From the NCBI RefSeq assembly GCF_050632745.1, contig NZ_JBODSD010000004.1, forward strand, positions 62,001 through 126,000: a DNA stretch of 64,000 nucleotides, written 5' to 3'. Below are positions 16,053 through 25,130 of this stretch, piece by piece. The position numbers and the translations under genes were made by a program. Source of the DNA: Mumia sp050632745 (GTDB taxonomy: Bacteria > Actinomycetota > Actinomycetes > Propionibacteriales > Nocardioidaceae). The notes beneath the pieces were generated by a model, which was not told the origin of the DNA, searched no databases, and saw only the letters and a program-made list of their open reading frames with translations. Numbering within the stretch: the stretch's first letter is position 1; each line of letters begins with the position of its first letter.

Positions 16053-17212
16053 GGGTTCCTCACCGCAGGTCGGGGGTTCAGCAGCCGGAGGCCCGCCTCG
16101 AGCACCACGGCCTGGATCTGGTCGCTGGGGATCAGGTCGGGCAACGCCGTCGGGGGCGGGTCGTACGCGATCGGGCCGACCGTGCCGTACAGGCGCATCG
16201 CGGCACCCGCGACGACGAGGTCGCGCTCGAGCGTGAACCCGAAGGACGTGCCCGTGAAGCCGGGGTGGTGCAGCAACGTGACGTCCTCGCCGTCGACGCT
16301 CAGCACGCGACGCCGGAAGCCGACGGCCTGCTCCGCGTTCGCGGCCGACGGCTCCGCGAAGCGTGCCAGCACGTCGTGAGGCACGATCTCCCCGCGTCGT
16401 ACGGCGGTGCCGAGCGTCAGCAGGTCGTCGACGGTCGCGAACAGGCCGGCGTGCCCGGCGACACCACCGAGCGCATGCGCCGCGTTGCCGTCCCGGACGG
16501 CTCCCCGCAGCGGCGTCTCGCGCCAGCCTACGAACCGCTCCGGCCCGAACGGCACCGCGTACGGCGTGCCGGTCGTGACCATCGCGTACTCGTACGCGTC
16601 GTCGTCCGCGCTCACCGCCGCCCGCTCTGGCGCGACCGGGCCTAACTGCGCCCGAAGGCCGAGCGGCTCGGCGACCCTCGTCCGGAAGGCCTCGCCCAGC
16701 GGCATCGCCGTGACCTCCTCGACGACGCGGCCGGCGAGGATGAGCCCGAGGTCGGAGTACGCCCACGCGGTGCCGGGCGCGGACACCAGCGGCGCCGCCT
16801 CCACCCACCGCACGGCGGCGTCGCGGTCGGTGGTCTCGGCGTACAGCGGCCACCACGGCCGCAGCCCCGCCGTGTGCGTCAGCAGGTGCTCGAGCGTGAC
16901 GTCGTCCTTGCCGTCACCGGCGAAGGCGGGAAGGTACCGGCGTACGGGGTCGGCCAGGTCGAGCCGGCCGTCGGCGACCAGCTGCATGACGAGCAGCGTC
17001 GTGACGGCGACCTTCGTGACCGACGCCAGATCGATCAGGGTGTCACGGGACATCGGCACGCCGGGCCCGTCGCCGTCGGGCAGGACGGCCCATCCGCCGA
17101 CGGCGACCTCGCGCGACTCCCCCGCGACCACGCCGAGGGCCGCACTCGCCGGGTGCCGTCCGTCCGGCCCCAGGGCGAGCAGCCGCTCGATGCCGGGGGC
17201 GAGCGCGGTCAC
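16049..17212 (-). CDS. Serine hydrolase, beta-lactamase/PBP family; candidate intracellular muropeptide amidase
   Basis: 387 residues. The active-site SxxK is S64-V-T-K67, the second motif is Y152-S-D154, and an HPGFTGTS motif lies toward the C-terminus, the usual layout of class C-like serine hydrolases. No signal peptide is present, so the enzyme is probably cytoplasmic. It overlaps anmK by 4 nt (GTGA, GTG start at 17212) and the ATPase gene by 4 nt. B. subtilis has a serine hydrolase of this superfamily (AmiE), acting as a MurNAc-L-Ala amidase, in its murQ-murR cluster. By analogy this protein may strip peptides from imported MurNAc-peptides. That substrate is inferred; a general esterase or D-aminopeptidase is possible. 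Confidence 0.82.
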   Translation of the reverse strand: MTALAPGIERLLALGPDGRHPASAALGVVAGESREVAVGGWAVLPDGDGPGVPMSRDTLIDLASVTKVAVTTLLVMQLVADGRLDLADPVRRYLPAFAGDGKDDVTLEHLLTHTAGLRPWWPLYAETTDRDAAVRWVEAAPLVSAPGTAWAYSDLGLILAGRVVEEVTAMPLGEAFRTRVAEPLGLRAQLGPVAPERAAVSADDDAYEYAMVTTGTPYAVPFGPERFVGWRETPLRGAVRDGNAAHALGGVAGHAGLFATVDDLLTLGTAVRRGEIVPHDVLARFAEPSAANAEQAVGFRRRVLSVDGEDVTLLHHPGFTGTSFGFTLERDLVVAGAAMRLYGTVGPIAYDPPPTALPDLIPSDQIQAVVLEAGLRLLNPRPAVRNP

Positions 17213-18408
17213 GGCCGCCCCTCGAACGCGAGCGCCTCCGGCCACGCCGCCAGCGACGCCCCCGCCGTCAGCCCGTCGCGACCCGGCGTGACACGGCCGA
17301 GCACGCGCGGGCCGGACGCACCGGTGCAGCTCGGCACGTTCGACGGCAGGCCGTGCAACGTCGCCCAGCCGATCATCGCGAACGCGACCGCTTCCTTCTC
17401 GTCCGACGGCACCCCGAACGCGTCCGTCGTCGTCACCTCGACGCCCGGCAGGAGGTCGGCGAGACGCACCATCAGCACGGGGTTGCGGACACCGCCGCCG
17501 GACGCGACCAGCGTGGTGACCTCCGCGGCTCGTACGGCGTCGGCGACCGTCACCGCGGTCAGCTCGGTCAGTGTCGCGACCAGGTCCTCCAGGCTCGGCT
17601 CCAGGCCGGTCCGCTTCAGCGCCTCGGCGACGTACCCGCCGTGGAACAGCTCCTTGCCCGAGCTCTTCGGCGGCGTGAGCGCGTAGTACGGCTCGGCCAG
17701 CAGGTGCTCGAGCAGCGGGGCCACCACGGAGCCCGCAGCGGCGAGCGCGCCGTCGCGGTCGTACGACGCCTCGCCCGCTGTCGCGTCGACGACCGCCGCG
17801 TCGATGAGGGCGTTGGCGGGGCCGATGTCCCAGGCGACCGGATCCCGGTCGGGGTCGCAGACCGTCATGTTGGAGATGCCGCCGAGGTTCAGGGCCGCCG
17901 CACGCTCGCCGCGAGCGACCCGCGGGGCGAGCAGCTGGGTGTCGAGGATCGGGACCAGCGGCGCGCCGTGTCCGCCGGCGGCGATGTCGGCCGCACGGAC
18001 GTCGGAGACGACCGTCAGGCCGGTCGCCTCGGCGATCCATGCGGGCTGGCCCAGCTGCAGCGTGCCGAGCGCGTGCGCGCCGTCGACCCAGTGGAAGACG
18101 GTCTGGCCGTGCGAGCAGATCGCGTCGACCGCTCCCCCGCCGGCGCCCGCGTGGTCCGCCAGCGCCTGCACCGCCGCGCCCGCGAACGCCTGACCGAGCA
18201 GCGTGTCGAGCGCGCAGGCCTCGTCGAACCCGACCGGTGACGGCGGCAGCGCGGCCACGAGCCGGCGCCGCAGTGCGGGGTCGTACGGGATGGAGGCCGT
18301 GTGCTCGATCCGCGCCGACAGGGCGGATCGGCCGGACGCGTCGAAATCCACCACCGCGACGTCGATGCCGTCGTGGGACGTGCCGGAGATCATGCCGAGA
18401 ACGCGCAT
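17209..18408 (-). CDS. anmK: Anhydro-N-acetylmuramic acid kinase
   Basis: 399 residues. It phosphorylates 1,6-anhydro-MurNAc with ring opening, giving MurNAc-6-phosphate. The N-terminal GMISGTSHDGID (residues 5-16) is the family signature; NLGGISNMT in mid-protein and SGGGVRNPVL near the C-terminus complete the hexokinase-like fold. Its ATG directly overlaps the murQ stop (TGATG), so the product passes to the next enzyme encoded beside it. The presence of AnmK implies that anhydro-muropeptides made by lytic transglycosylases are a substrate of this operon. Confidence 0.96.
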   Translation of the reverse strand: MRVLGMISGTSHDGIDVAVVDFDASGRSALSARIEHTASIPYDPALRRRLVAALPPSPVGFDEACALDTLLGQAFAGAAVQALADHAGAGGGAVDAICSHGQTVFHWVDGAHALGTLQLGQPAWIAEATGLTVVSDVRAADIAAGGHGAPLVPILDTQLLAPRVARGERAAALNLGGISNMTVCDPDRDPVAWDIGPANALIDAAVVDATAGEASYDRDGALAAAGSVVAPLLEHLLAEPYYALTPPKSSGKELFHGGYVAEALKRTGLEPSLEDLVATLTELTAVTVADAVRAAEVTTLVASGGGVRNPVLMVRLADLLPGVEVTTTDAFGVPSDEKEAVAFAMIGWATLHGLPSNVPSCTGASGPRVLGRVTPGRDGLTAGASLAAWPEALAFEGRP

Positions 18409-19343
18409 CAGGCCTCTTCCTTCGTGGGTCGGTCGTCGATGACGGCGCGCAGGACACCGCCTGCCTCAGCCAGCGCCGTACGCGCGTCGTCCGCGTCGCG
18501 GCCGGTCGCGAGCATCGCGATCGCGAGCTTCGCGTGCCAGTCCGCCGCCTCGAGCGTGCGTGCGGCCACGTCGGCGTCGACGCCGGTCGCGAGCATCACG
18601 ATCCGCACCGTGCGGCGGCGCAGCTTGGCGTTGGTCGCGCGGACGTCGACCATCAGCGTCCGGTAGGTCTTGCCGAGCCGGATCATGCTGATCGTCGAGA
18701 ACATGTTGAGCACCATCTTGGTCGCGGTGCCGGCCCCGAGCCGCGTCGATCCCGTCACGACCTCGGGTCCGACCGGAACCTCGATCGGGTGGTGCGTCAC
18801 CGACGACAGCGGCGTGTCCACGTTGCACGAGATCCCGACCGTCAGCGCGCCGCGCGCCGAGGCGCGACGGACAGCGCCGAGGACGTACGGCGTGCGTCCG
18901 CTCGACGCGATCCCGACGACCGTGTCGAGCGCGCCGATCTCGTGCGCGTCCATGTCCGCGGCGCCGGCGGCCTCGCTGTCCTCGACGGACTCCACGGCGC
19001 TCACCAGCGCGTCGTACCCTCCGGCGATGACGCCGAGGACCAGCTCGGGGTTCGTGCCGAACGTCGGCGGGATCTCGGACGCGTCGAGCACCCCGAGACG
19101 GCCCGACGTGCCCGCTCCGACGTAGACGAGTCGTCCGCCGCGCTGCATCCGCTCGGCGGTCGCCTCGACGGCGAGGGTGATCGCGGGGAGCGCCTCGCGT
19201 ACGGCGCCGGCGATGTGCTGGTCGCGCTCGTTCATCAGCGCGACGAGCTCACCCGTGCCGAGCTCGTCGAGCGCCAGGTGGTCGTCCACGACCGACTCGG
19301 TCTCCAGCGCGTCGAGGCGCGCGAGGTGGGGCGGCAGCGACAT
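18408..19343 (-). CDS. murQ: N-acetylmuramic acid 6-phosphate etherase
   Basis: 311 residues. It cleaves the lactyl ether of MurNAc-6-phosphate, giving GlcNAc-6-phosphate and D-lactate. The SIS-type sugar-phosphate motif GAGTSGRLGVLDASE is followed by IPPTFG, then by IASSGRTPYV and a conserved GSTRLGAGTATKMVLN stretch. The ATG at 19343 overlaps the permease stop codon (TGATG), so the enzyme is translationally linked to the importer. It acts downstream of AnmK in the same operon. Confidence 0.96.
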   Translation of the reverse strand: MSLPPHLARLDALETESVVDDHLALDELGTGELVALMNERDQHIAGAVREALPAITLAVEATAERMQRGGRLVYVGAGTSGRLGVLDASEIPPTFGTNPELVLGVIAGGYDALVSAVESVEDSEAAGAADMDAHEIGALDTVVGIASSGRTPYVLGAVRRASARGALTVGISCNVDTPLSSVTHHPIEVPVGPEVVTGSTRLGAGTATKMVLNMFSTISMIRLGKTYRTLMVDVRATNAKLRRRTVRIVMLATGVDADVAARTLEAADWHAKLAIAMLATGRDADDARTALAEAGGVLRAVIDDRPTKEEA

Positions 19344-20236
19344 CAGCGGCCTCCGGTCTTCGGGTCGAGCGCGGCCCGCAGGCTGTCGCCGACGAGGTTC
19401 AGCCCGATCACCGCGACGATCAGCGCGAGGCCCGGGAAGATCAGCATCCACGGAGCCACCGACGTGAGCGCCTGCGCGTCGTACACCATCCCGCCGAGCG
19501 ACGCGGCCGGCGGCGGGGTGCCGAAGCCGAGGAAGCTCAGCGACGCCTCCGTGAGGATCGCCCACGACAGCGACAGCGTCACCTGCACGACCAGGATGCC
19601 GGACATGTTCGGCAGGACGTGCTCGAACAGCGTCGACAGCCTGCTGCGCCCGATCGCCGTCGACGCGAGCACGTAGTCCGCCGAGCGCAGCGTCAGCACC
19701 GGCCCGCGCGCCACCCGCGCGAAGATCGGCAGGTAGACGACCGCGATCGCGAGGCTCACCGTCACCCAGCTCCGCTCCAGCGTCGCCGCCAGCGCGAGCG
19801 CCAGCAGCAGCGACGGGAACGCGAAGAGCACGTTCGTGATCACGCCGACGCCGCGGTCGACCAGACCCTGGTAGTAGCCCGCGACCACGCCGAGGAACGT
19901 GCCGACGACCGCGGCGGCCGCGACCGAGACGACCGCGACCCGCAGGGAGTTCGCGAGTCCCGAGCACACCCGGGAGAAGATGTCGCGCCCGAACTGGTCG
20001 GTGCCGAACCAGTGGCTCGCGCTCGGTCCCTGCAGCGACACCGCGACGTCCTGGTGCGCGGGATCGTGCGGAGTCAGGTTGAACGCCGCCAGCAGCGACA
20101 GGACCACGACGATCCCCATGAGGACCAGCCCGATGATCCCCGACGGCGTACGGAACGCCGCGATCCACGCCCGCGACCGCCGGCTCGTGTCGAGCGCGAC
20201 GTCGGGGACGTTGCTCATGTCCGCCGCGGCGCTCAC
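19343..20236 (-). CDS. Dipeptide/oligopeptide ABC transporter permease, DppC type
   Basis: 297 residues with six predicted membrane segments, the first at about residues 33-52 (IIGLVLMGIVVVLSLLAAF). The family segment FGTDQFGRDIFSRV follows it, as in DppC/OppC, and a cytoplasmic EAA loop is present around ALAATLERSWV to GRSRLSTLF. The GTG at 20236 overlaps the DppB stop (GTGA); an ATG six codons inside is an alternative. It partners DppB to form the membrane channel. Confidence 0.92.
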   Translation of the reverse strand: MSAAADMSNVPDVALDTSRRSRAWIAAFRTPSGIIGLVLMGIVVVLSLLAAFNLTPHDPAHQDVAVSLQGPSASHWFGTDQFGRDIFSRVCSGLANSLRVAVVSVAAAAVVGTFLGVVAGYYQGLVDRGVGVITNVLFAFPSLLLALALAATLERSWVTVSLAIAVVYLPIFARVARGPVLTLRSADYVLASTAIGRSRLSTLFEHVLPNMSGILVVQVTLSLSWAILTEASLSFLGFGTPPPAASLGGMVYDAQALTSVAPWMLIFPGLALIVAVIGLNLVGDSLRAALDPKTGGR

Positions 20237-21210
20237 TGGGCACGCACCCGCGGGTCGACGAGCCGGTAGACGAGATCGGTCAGGAGGTTCACGAGGACGA
20301 ACATCGCCGCGATGATCAGGACGGTGCTCTGCACGACGGCGTACTCCTTCTGCTCGAGACCGAGGAGGACCTGGCGCCCGATGCCGGGGATCGCGAAGAT
20401 CTGCTCGGCGACCAGCGCGCCGCCCAGCAGGAAGCCGAACTGCAGGCCGGTCATCGTCACGACGGGGATCCAGGCGTTGCGGAGGATGTGCCGCTCCTGG
20501 AGGCGGCGTGGGGGTACGCCCTTGGCCCGCGCCGTACGGATGTAGTCCTCGGCGCGCACGTTGAGGATCGCGGCGCGGGTCGTCTGCAGGACCGGTGGCG
20601 CGATGCTGATGCCGAGGACGAGCGCCGGGAGCAGCATCTGCTGCAGGTTGAGCCCGGGGTCCTCGAAGAGCGTCACGTAACCCTTGCCGTTGGGATACCA
20701 GCCGAACTGGTTCGCCAGCCAGCTGCCGAGCGCCGTGGCCAGCAGGAACGACGGCACCGAGAGTGCGAGCAGGCTGCCGAGCTGCGTCACGCTGTCGCGG
20801 GTGGCGCCGGGGCGGCTGGCCGCGAGGACGCCTCCCGGGACGCCGAGGACCAGGCCGATGACGATCGCCAGGATCGCGAGCTCGATCGTGTTCGGCAGCG
20901 CCTGGGCGGTCATCGACGCGACGGACATGTGCGACGTCATCGAGACGCCGAGGTTGCCCGTCAGGACGCCGCCCAGCCAGCTGAGGTATTGCATGACCAG
21001 CGGCTGGTCGACGCCGTAGTAGGCCTCGAGCGCCTGCACCTGGTCGGGCGACAGCTCGCCGGCGGCCGTGCCGTACGCGGCGGTGATCTGGTCACCGGGC
21101 ACGACGCGCAGCAGGAAGAAGGTGAACAACGAGACCCCGAGGAGCGTGAGGAGCGCCTCGGCGAGGCGTCGGGTCACGGGGTGGCGTGCCACGGACTTGA
21201 GTCGGTTCAT
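20233..21210 (-). CDS. Dipeptide/oligopeptide ABC transporter permease, DppB type
   Basis: 325 residues with six membrane segments. The N-terminal LLTLLGVSLFTFFLLRVVPG (about residues 20-39) is the DppB/OppB hallmark: one helix running into RVVPGD. An EAA loop (EDYIRTARAKGVPPRRLQER) contacts the ATPase. It is separated from the binding-protein gene by a 59-nt gap that contains a strong hairpin. Confidence 0.93.
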   Translation of the reverse strand: MNRLKSVARHPVTRRLAEALLTLLGVSLFTFFLLRVVPGDQITAAYGTAAGELSPDQVQALEAYYGVDQPLVMQYLSWLGGVLTGNLGVSMTSHMSVASMTAQALPNTIELAILAIVIGLVLGVPGGVLAASRPGATRDSVTQLGSLLALSVPSFLLATALGSWLANQFGWYPNGKGYVTLFEDPGLNLQQMLLPALVLGISIAPPVLQTTRAAILNVRAEDYIRTARAKGVPPRRLQERHILRNAWIPVVTMTGLQFGFLLGGALVAEQIFAIPGIGRQVLLGLEQKEYAVVQSTVLIIAAMFVLVNLLTDLVYRLVDPRVRAQ

Positions 21211-21227
21211 ATGGGGTCACCGGTCGG

Positions 21228-21263
21228 GGGACGGAGCGGGCGTACGGACGCCCGCTCCGTCCC
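21228..21263 (-). terminator. Intra-operon hairpin behind the binding-protein gene
   Basis: Perfect 16-bp stem (arms 21228-21243 and 21248-21263) with the 4-nt loop ACGG. It lies 6 nt after the binding-protein stop and 17 nt before the DppB start codon. It probably acts as a partial terminator or mRNA 3'-stabiliser, giving more binding protein than permease. Confidence 0.75.
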
Positions 21264-21269
21264 GGGCGA

Positions 21270-22808
21270 TCAGGAGATCGAGGCCTTCCACAGCATCGAG
21301 AGCGAGGCGTCGGTCCGCGTCTCGAGGTCCTTCACGCCGGTGTTCGACGCGACGAACTCCTGCGGGGTGAACAGCCAGATCCACGCCGCGTTGTCGACGA
21401 GCTGGTCCGACACCTGCGTGTAGACCGCCTTGCGCTGCTCCACGTCGGTCGTCGCGATGCCGTCGGCGAAGAGCTTGTCGAGCTCCGGCGAGCGGTAGCC
21501 CGCGACCTTGTTGTAGCTGCCGCCCGTGGTGAAGTAGCGCGCGTACATCGTGTTGGGGTCGGCGCTCCCGGCGTTCTGCGCGATCGCGGCGTCGAAGTCG
21601 CCCGCGAGCCACTTCTCGACGTACGCGTTCGAGTCGAGCGAGTCGACCTTGACCTTGATGCCGATCTCGCCGAGCTGCGCCTGGACGTTCTGCGCCTCGT
21701 CGACGGCGGTCGAGTAGAGACCCTGCGAGGTCATGAGGTTGAGCTCGAAGCCGTTGGGCTTGCCCGCCTTGGCGAGATAGCTCTTGGCCTTCGCAACGTC
21801 CTTGTCGGGGCAGGGCTGCGCCTGCGGGTCCGACTTGTACTCGGGCGAGGTGATCGGGCCGGTCACGTCACCCGCACCGAGCGCGGCGGTGTCGACGACG
21901 TCCTGACGCGAGATCGCGCACTGGATCGCGAGGCGGACGTTGACGTCGGACAACACCGGGGAGTCCGCGCGCAGCTGGAGCACGTGGTACTGCAGCGACT
22001 CGACCGGCGTCGTCTTCACCTCGTTGGACGTGGCGGACTTCGCGGTCACCGGGTTGTCGAAGACGGCCAGGTGGACCGAGCCGGTCTTGAGCGCCGAGAC
22101 CATCGCCTGGTCGTCGGGGATGATGCGGAACTCGAGCGTCGGCGCGCCCGGCTTGCCCGCGTAGTAGTCGTCGTTGCGCTTGAGAGTCAGTGACTCGTTC
22201 GCCTTGCGGCTCTCGAACGCGTACGGCCCGGAGCCGACGGGCTTGGTCTCGAGGCTCTTGACGTCCACGTCGGACGGGACGATGGAGGTGTTGACCAGGC
22301 TCAGGCCCGAGACGAACGAGGCGTCGGGCTGCTTGAGCGTGACGACCACGGTCGTCGGGTCGGGCGCCTCGACGGAGGCGACGGAGCCGAAGTACGACGC
22401 GGAGCTCGCGCTCGACGCCGGGTCCATGATCGTGTCGTACGTGTACTTGACGTCCTCGGAGTCCAGCGCCGAGCCGTCGGTGAACGTGAGTCCGTCCTTC
22501 AGCGTGAACGTGTAGGTCTTGCCGTCGTCGGAGACCTTCGGGAGGTCCGCCAGGCCGGCGACCGGCGCGCTGTTCTCGTCGGTGTTGAGCAGCGGGCTGT
22601 AGATCTGCGAGAGGACCTGGATCGCCTGCTCCGACGTGGCGGTCCACGGGATCATCTGTGCCGGGTCGGCGGTGATGCCGAAGACCAGCGTGCCGTCGCC
22701 GCTGGCGTCGGAGTCCGATCCCGAGCAACCGCTCATCACCAGCGCGGCTCCGAGCGCTGCTGCGCCGACCGCGAGAGCGCGGCGTCCGCGCCTGTTGTCC
22801 CTCTTCAC
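21270..22808 (-). CDS. Substrate-binding lipoprotein of a dipeptide/oligopeptide-type ABC importer
   Basis: 512 residues from the GTG at 22808, which has GGAGG just upstream; a longer frame from 22832 lacks such a site. A basic N-terminus, a hydrophobic stretch and the lipobox VMSGC (about residues 22-26) mark an exported lipoprotein. The mature part follows the SBP_bac_5 pattern, beginning GTLVFGITADP and including DGLTFTDGSALDSEDVKYTYD. It should capture the substrate outside the cell for DppB/DppC. With murQ, anmK and a MurR-like regulator in the same unit, muropeptides or MurNAc-peptides are the most likely cargo; that is inferred from context only. First gene of the operon. Confidence 0.92.
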   Translation of the reverse strand: MKRDNRRGRRALAVGAAALGAALVMSGCSGSDSDASGDGTLVFGITADPAQMIPWTATSEQAIQVLSQIYSPLLNTDENSAPVAGLADLPKVSDDGKTYTFTLKDGLTFTDGSALDSEDVKYTYDTIMDPASSASSASYFGSVASVEAPDPTTVVVTLKQPDASFVSGLSLVNTSIVPSDVDVKSLETKPVGSGPYAFESRKANESLTLKRNDDYYAGKPGAPTLEFRIIPDDQAMVSALKTGSVHLAVFDNPVTAKSATSNEVKTTPVESLQYHVLQLRADSPVLSDVNVRLAIQCAISRQDVVDTAALGAGDVTGPITSPEYKSDPQAQPCPDKDVAKAKSYLAKAGKPNGFELNLMTSQGLYSTAVDEAQNVQAQLGEIGIKVKVDSLDSNAYVEKWLAGDFDAAIAQNAGSADPNTMYARYFTTGGSYNKVAGYRSPELDKLFADGIATTDVEQRKAVYTQVSDQLVDNAAWIWLFTPQEFVASNTGVKDLETRTDASLSMLWKASIS

Positions 22809-22907
22809 GATTCCTCCAAGCTGTCGCACCACGGGGGTTGGGTGAGCCGCGTCACCGGCGCACCCCAGCGATCCTAGGTCAACTTCTTTCCCTGTCTAGA
22901 CCCAGCA

Positions 22908-22922
22908 TGTAAATTTCTTACA
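22908..22922. promoter_or_regulatory. Candidate MurR/RpiR operator
   Basis: TGTAAATTTCTTACA is an inverted repeat, TGTAA-N5-TTACA, in the AT-rich centre of the region between the importer operon (minus) and the MurR-like gene (plus). It is the best candidate for the regulator's binding site and could control both directions. Confidence 0.55.
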
Positions 22923-23002
22923 CCCGCGGTTTGCGAGCGCTCTCGTAGCGGGAGCCGCGACGATGGAGCCCGCACGACGAGAGCGACGGCGAGGAGGCTG
23001 CG

Positions 23003-23869
23003 ATGACCGAGAACGTCCTGGTGGGCCTGCGCCAGGCGCTGCCCACCCTCCGGCCCAGCGAGCAGCGCATCGCGCACGCGGCGCTCGCTGACCCGGCCGG
23101 CGTGTCGCGCATGAGCATCACGGACCTGGCGACCCACTGCTCCACCTCGACCGCGACGGTCGTCCGGCTCTGCAAGAGCATCGGCTTCGACGGCTACAAG
23201 ACCTTCTGCCTCGCGCTGGCACGTGCCGGTGCCGACGAGTCCGGGCGGCGGGTCGAGTTCGGGGTCGCGGAGGGCGACATCGACCCGGCCGACACGACGC
23301 GCGAGATGGTACGCAAGCTCGCGTACCAGGAGGCCCGTGCCGTCGAGGAGACCGCCGAGATGCTCGACCTCGACCAGCTCGACCGCGTCGTGACGGCGAT
23401 CTCCGCGGCACGAGTCGTGGACGTCTACGGGTCGGCGTCGAGCGGGCTCGCGGCGCAGGACCTCCAGCAGAAGCTGCGCCGCATCGGCCACCAGGTCAAC
23501 GCCTGGACCGACGCGCACCTCGCCCTCACGAGCGCGGCTGTCCTCTCCCCCGACTCGGTCGCGATCGCGTTCTCGCACTCGGGCGAGACCGAGGAGGCGA
23601 TCTCGGCGTTGCGTACGGCCGCCGAGCGCGGGGCGTTCACGGTCGGCGTGACGAACTTCCCCGAGTCGCCGCTGGCGCGTCTGGCCGATGCCACGCTGAC
23701 GACGGTGTCGCGGGAGACCCGCTTCCGCTACGGGGCGATGTCGAGCCGCATGGCGCAGCTGATGATCGTGGACATGATCTTCCTCGGGGTCGCGCAGCGC
23801 GATCCCGAGGACGTGTCCGCGTCGCTGGCGGCGACGCTCGCGGCTGTCGCCGATCGCCGCGTCAAGTGA
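23003..23869 (+). CDS. MurR/RpiR family transcriptional regulator
   Basis: 288 residues. An N-terminal HTH_6 domain (residues 1 to about 80, with ATVVRLCKSIGFDGYKTF as the recognition region) is followed by a SIS sugar-phosphate domain (about 125-260, with FSHSGETEEAI). The SIS domain probably binds MurNAc-6-phosphate or a related sugar phosphate, as in E. coli MurR. It is divergent from the murQ/anmK transporter operon and is expected to repress it until muropeptides enter. The 3' end overlaps the convergent GNAT gene by 8 bp. Confidence 0.93.
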   Translation: MTENVLVGLRQALPTLRPSEQRIAHAALADPAGVSRMSITDLATHCSTSTATVVRLCKSIGFDGYKTFCLALARAGADESGRRVEFGVAEGDIDPADTTREMVRKLAYQEARAVEETAEMLDLDQLDRVVTAISAARVVDVYGSASSGLAAQDLQQKLRRIGHQVNAWTDAHLALTSAAVLSPDSVAIAFSHSGETEEAISALRTAAERGAFTVGVTNFPESPLARLADATLTTVSRETRFRYGAMSSRMAQLMIVDMIFLGVAQRDPEDVSASLAATLAAVADRRVK

Positions 23870-24374
23870 GGTTCTTGGCGAGACGGACCTGCGGCTGGCC
23901 CCACTCGGAGAGCGTCACGGACTCGCCGTCGGGACTCCACCCCTGCCGCGCGTAGAACCGCACCGACGGAGCGTTGTCGGCGAAGACCCACAGCGATGCC
24001 GACGTCGCGCCCGCGTCGCGCAGTCCGGCCTCGGCGGTGCTGAGGAGGAGACGGCCGATCCCGGTGCCCTGCGTCGCCGGGTCGACGTAGAGGGAGGCGA
24101 CGTAGCCGTCGTACGGATCGTCCTCTCCGGGCGTCAGCCGGTACGAGGCGACGCCGGCGATGTGCGCGTCGGCGGCGGTGGCGACGATCGTGTGAGAGGC
24201 GTCGCTCGCGAGCGCCCGCGTCCACAGGTCGTGCGCGGACTCGTCGGTGACGCGCGCGACGAGCTCGGCCGGCAGTGCGGCGGCATAGCTGATGCGCCAG
24301 CAGTCGAGGAAGACCCGCACGATCCCGGGCAGGTCCTCGGGACGGGCGTCGCGGACCAAAGGCACGACGCTCAC
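23862..24374 (-). CDS. GNAT family N-acetyltransferase
   Basis: 170 residues from the GTG at 24374, which overlaps the upstream stop (GTGA). The acetyl-CoA binding motif A is SLYVDPATQGTGIGRLLL (Q/R-x-x-G-x-G/A form), and the C-terminal part has ASLWVFADNAPSVRFYARQGW, typical of small-molecule or ribosomal-protein acetyltransferases. The substrate cannot be told. It is translationally coupled to the M50 peptidase gene. Confidence 0.88.
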   Translation of the reverse strand: MSVVPLVRDARPEDLPGIVRVFLDCWRISYAAALPAELVARVTDESAHDLWTRALASDASHTIVATAADAHIAGVASYRLTPGEDDPYDGYVASLYVDPATQGTGIGRLLLSTAEAGLRDAGATSASLWVFADNAPSVRFYARQGWSPDGESVTLSEWGQPQVRLAKNLT

Positions 24375-25105
24375 GCCACCACCCGCCGTACCGTGTCCAC
24401 CAGCATCCACGCCGCTCCCCCGGCGCACGCCGCGGTCGCGAGCCAGAACGACGCGAGCCAGACCGACGCCGGGATGCGGGTCAGCATGGCGAGCGCCACT
24501 GCGTCCGACTCGCCCCGGCTGCGGTGCCATGCCCGACTGCGCCAGGTGTCGGCGAGCGTACGCAGGCCGCCCACGATCAGGAACGCACCCACGCCCACGG
24601 CCGCGCCGCTCTGCACGACGGGCGCGGCCCACCACCACAGCGCGGCCGACGCACCCGCGCAGCCCAGCAGCACGAGAACCGTGAACGCGCTGCGCGCCCA
24701 GAGCAGGCAGACGACGAAGACGATCCCGAGCACGAACAACCCCGGCGCGGCCCACCCCTTCACCGCGACGAGCACCGCGAGCAGGCCCGCGATCGCCGGT
24801 GCGGGATAGCCTGCCCAGGCGCACACGACCATCCCGAACCCGCTCCGCTTGCCGCGGGTGTGCGTCACGCCCGACGCGTCGAGCCGTACGCGCAACGCCG
24901 TCAGCTTCCGCCCGGCGAACACCCCACCCAGCGCGTGCCCGAGCTCGTGCGCGACGGTGACGACCACGCTCGTACGACGCCACAGCGGGTCGGCGACCGC
25001 GGCGACGGCCACGAGGAGGGCGAGCGCCCAGACGAGGAGGTCCGCGGTCGTGTACGCGGCGGGGTCCACCGTCGCGAGGCGCGCGTGGACGTCGTCGAGG
25101 GTCAC
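24371..25105 (-). CDS. M50 family membrane metallopeptidase
   Basis: 244 residues and about six hydrophobic segments. The zinc-binding HELGH lies in TVAHELGHALGGVFAGRKL at about residues 49-67, after the first membrane helix, as in the Peptidase_M50B family. FGMVVCAWAGYPAPAIAG is the next membrane segment. Such proteins are integral-membrane proteases or their relatives; no substrate is known here. It is operonic with the downstream GNAT gene (4-nt overlap). Confidence 0.85.
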   Translation of the reverse strand: MTLDDVHARLATVDPAAYTTADLLVWALALLVAVAAVADPLWRRTSVVVTVAHELGHALGGVFAGRKLTALRVRLDASGVTHTRGKRSGFGMVVCAWAGYPAPAIAGLLAVLVAVKGWAAPGLFVLGIVFVVCLLWARSAFTVLVLLGCAGASAALWWWAAPVVQSGAAVGVGAFLIVGGLRTLADTWRSRAWHRSRGESDAVALAMLTRIPASVWLASFWLATAACAGGAAWMLVDTVRRVVA

Positions 25106-25130
25106 GTCGAGAAGCGTAGGCGCCGCACCG

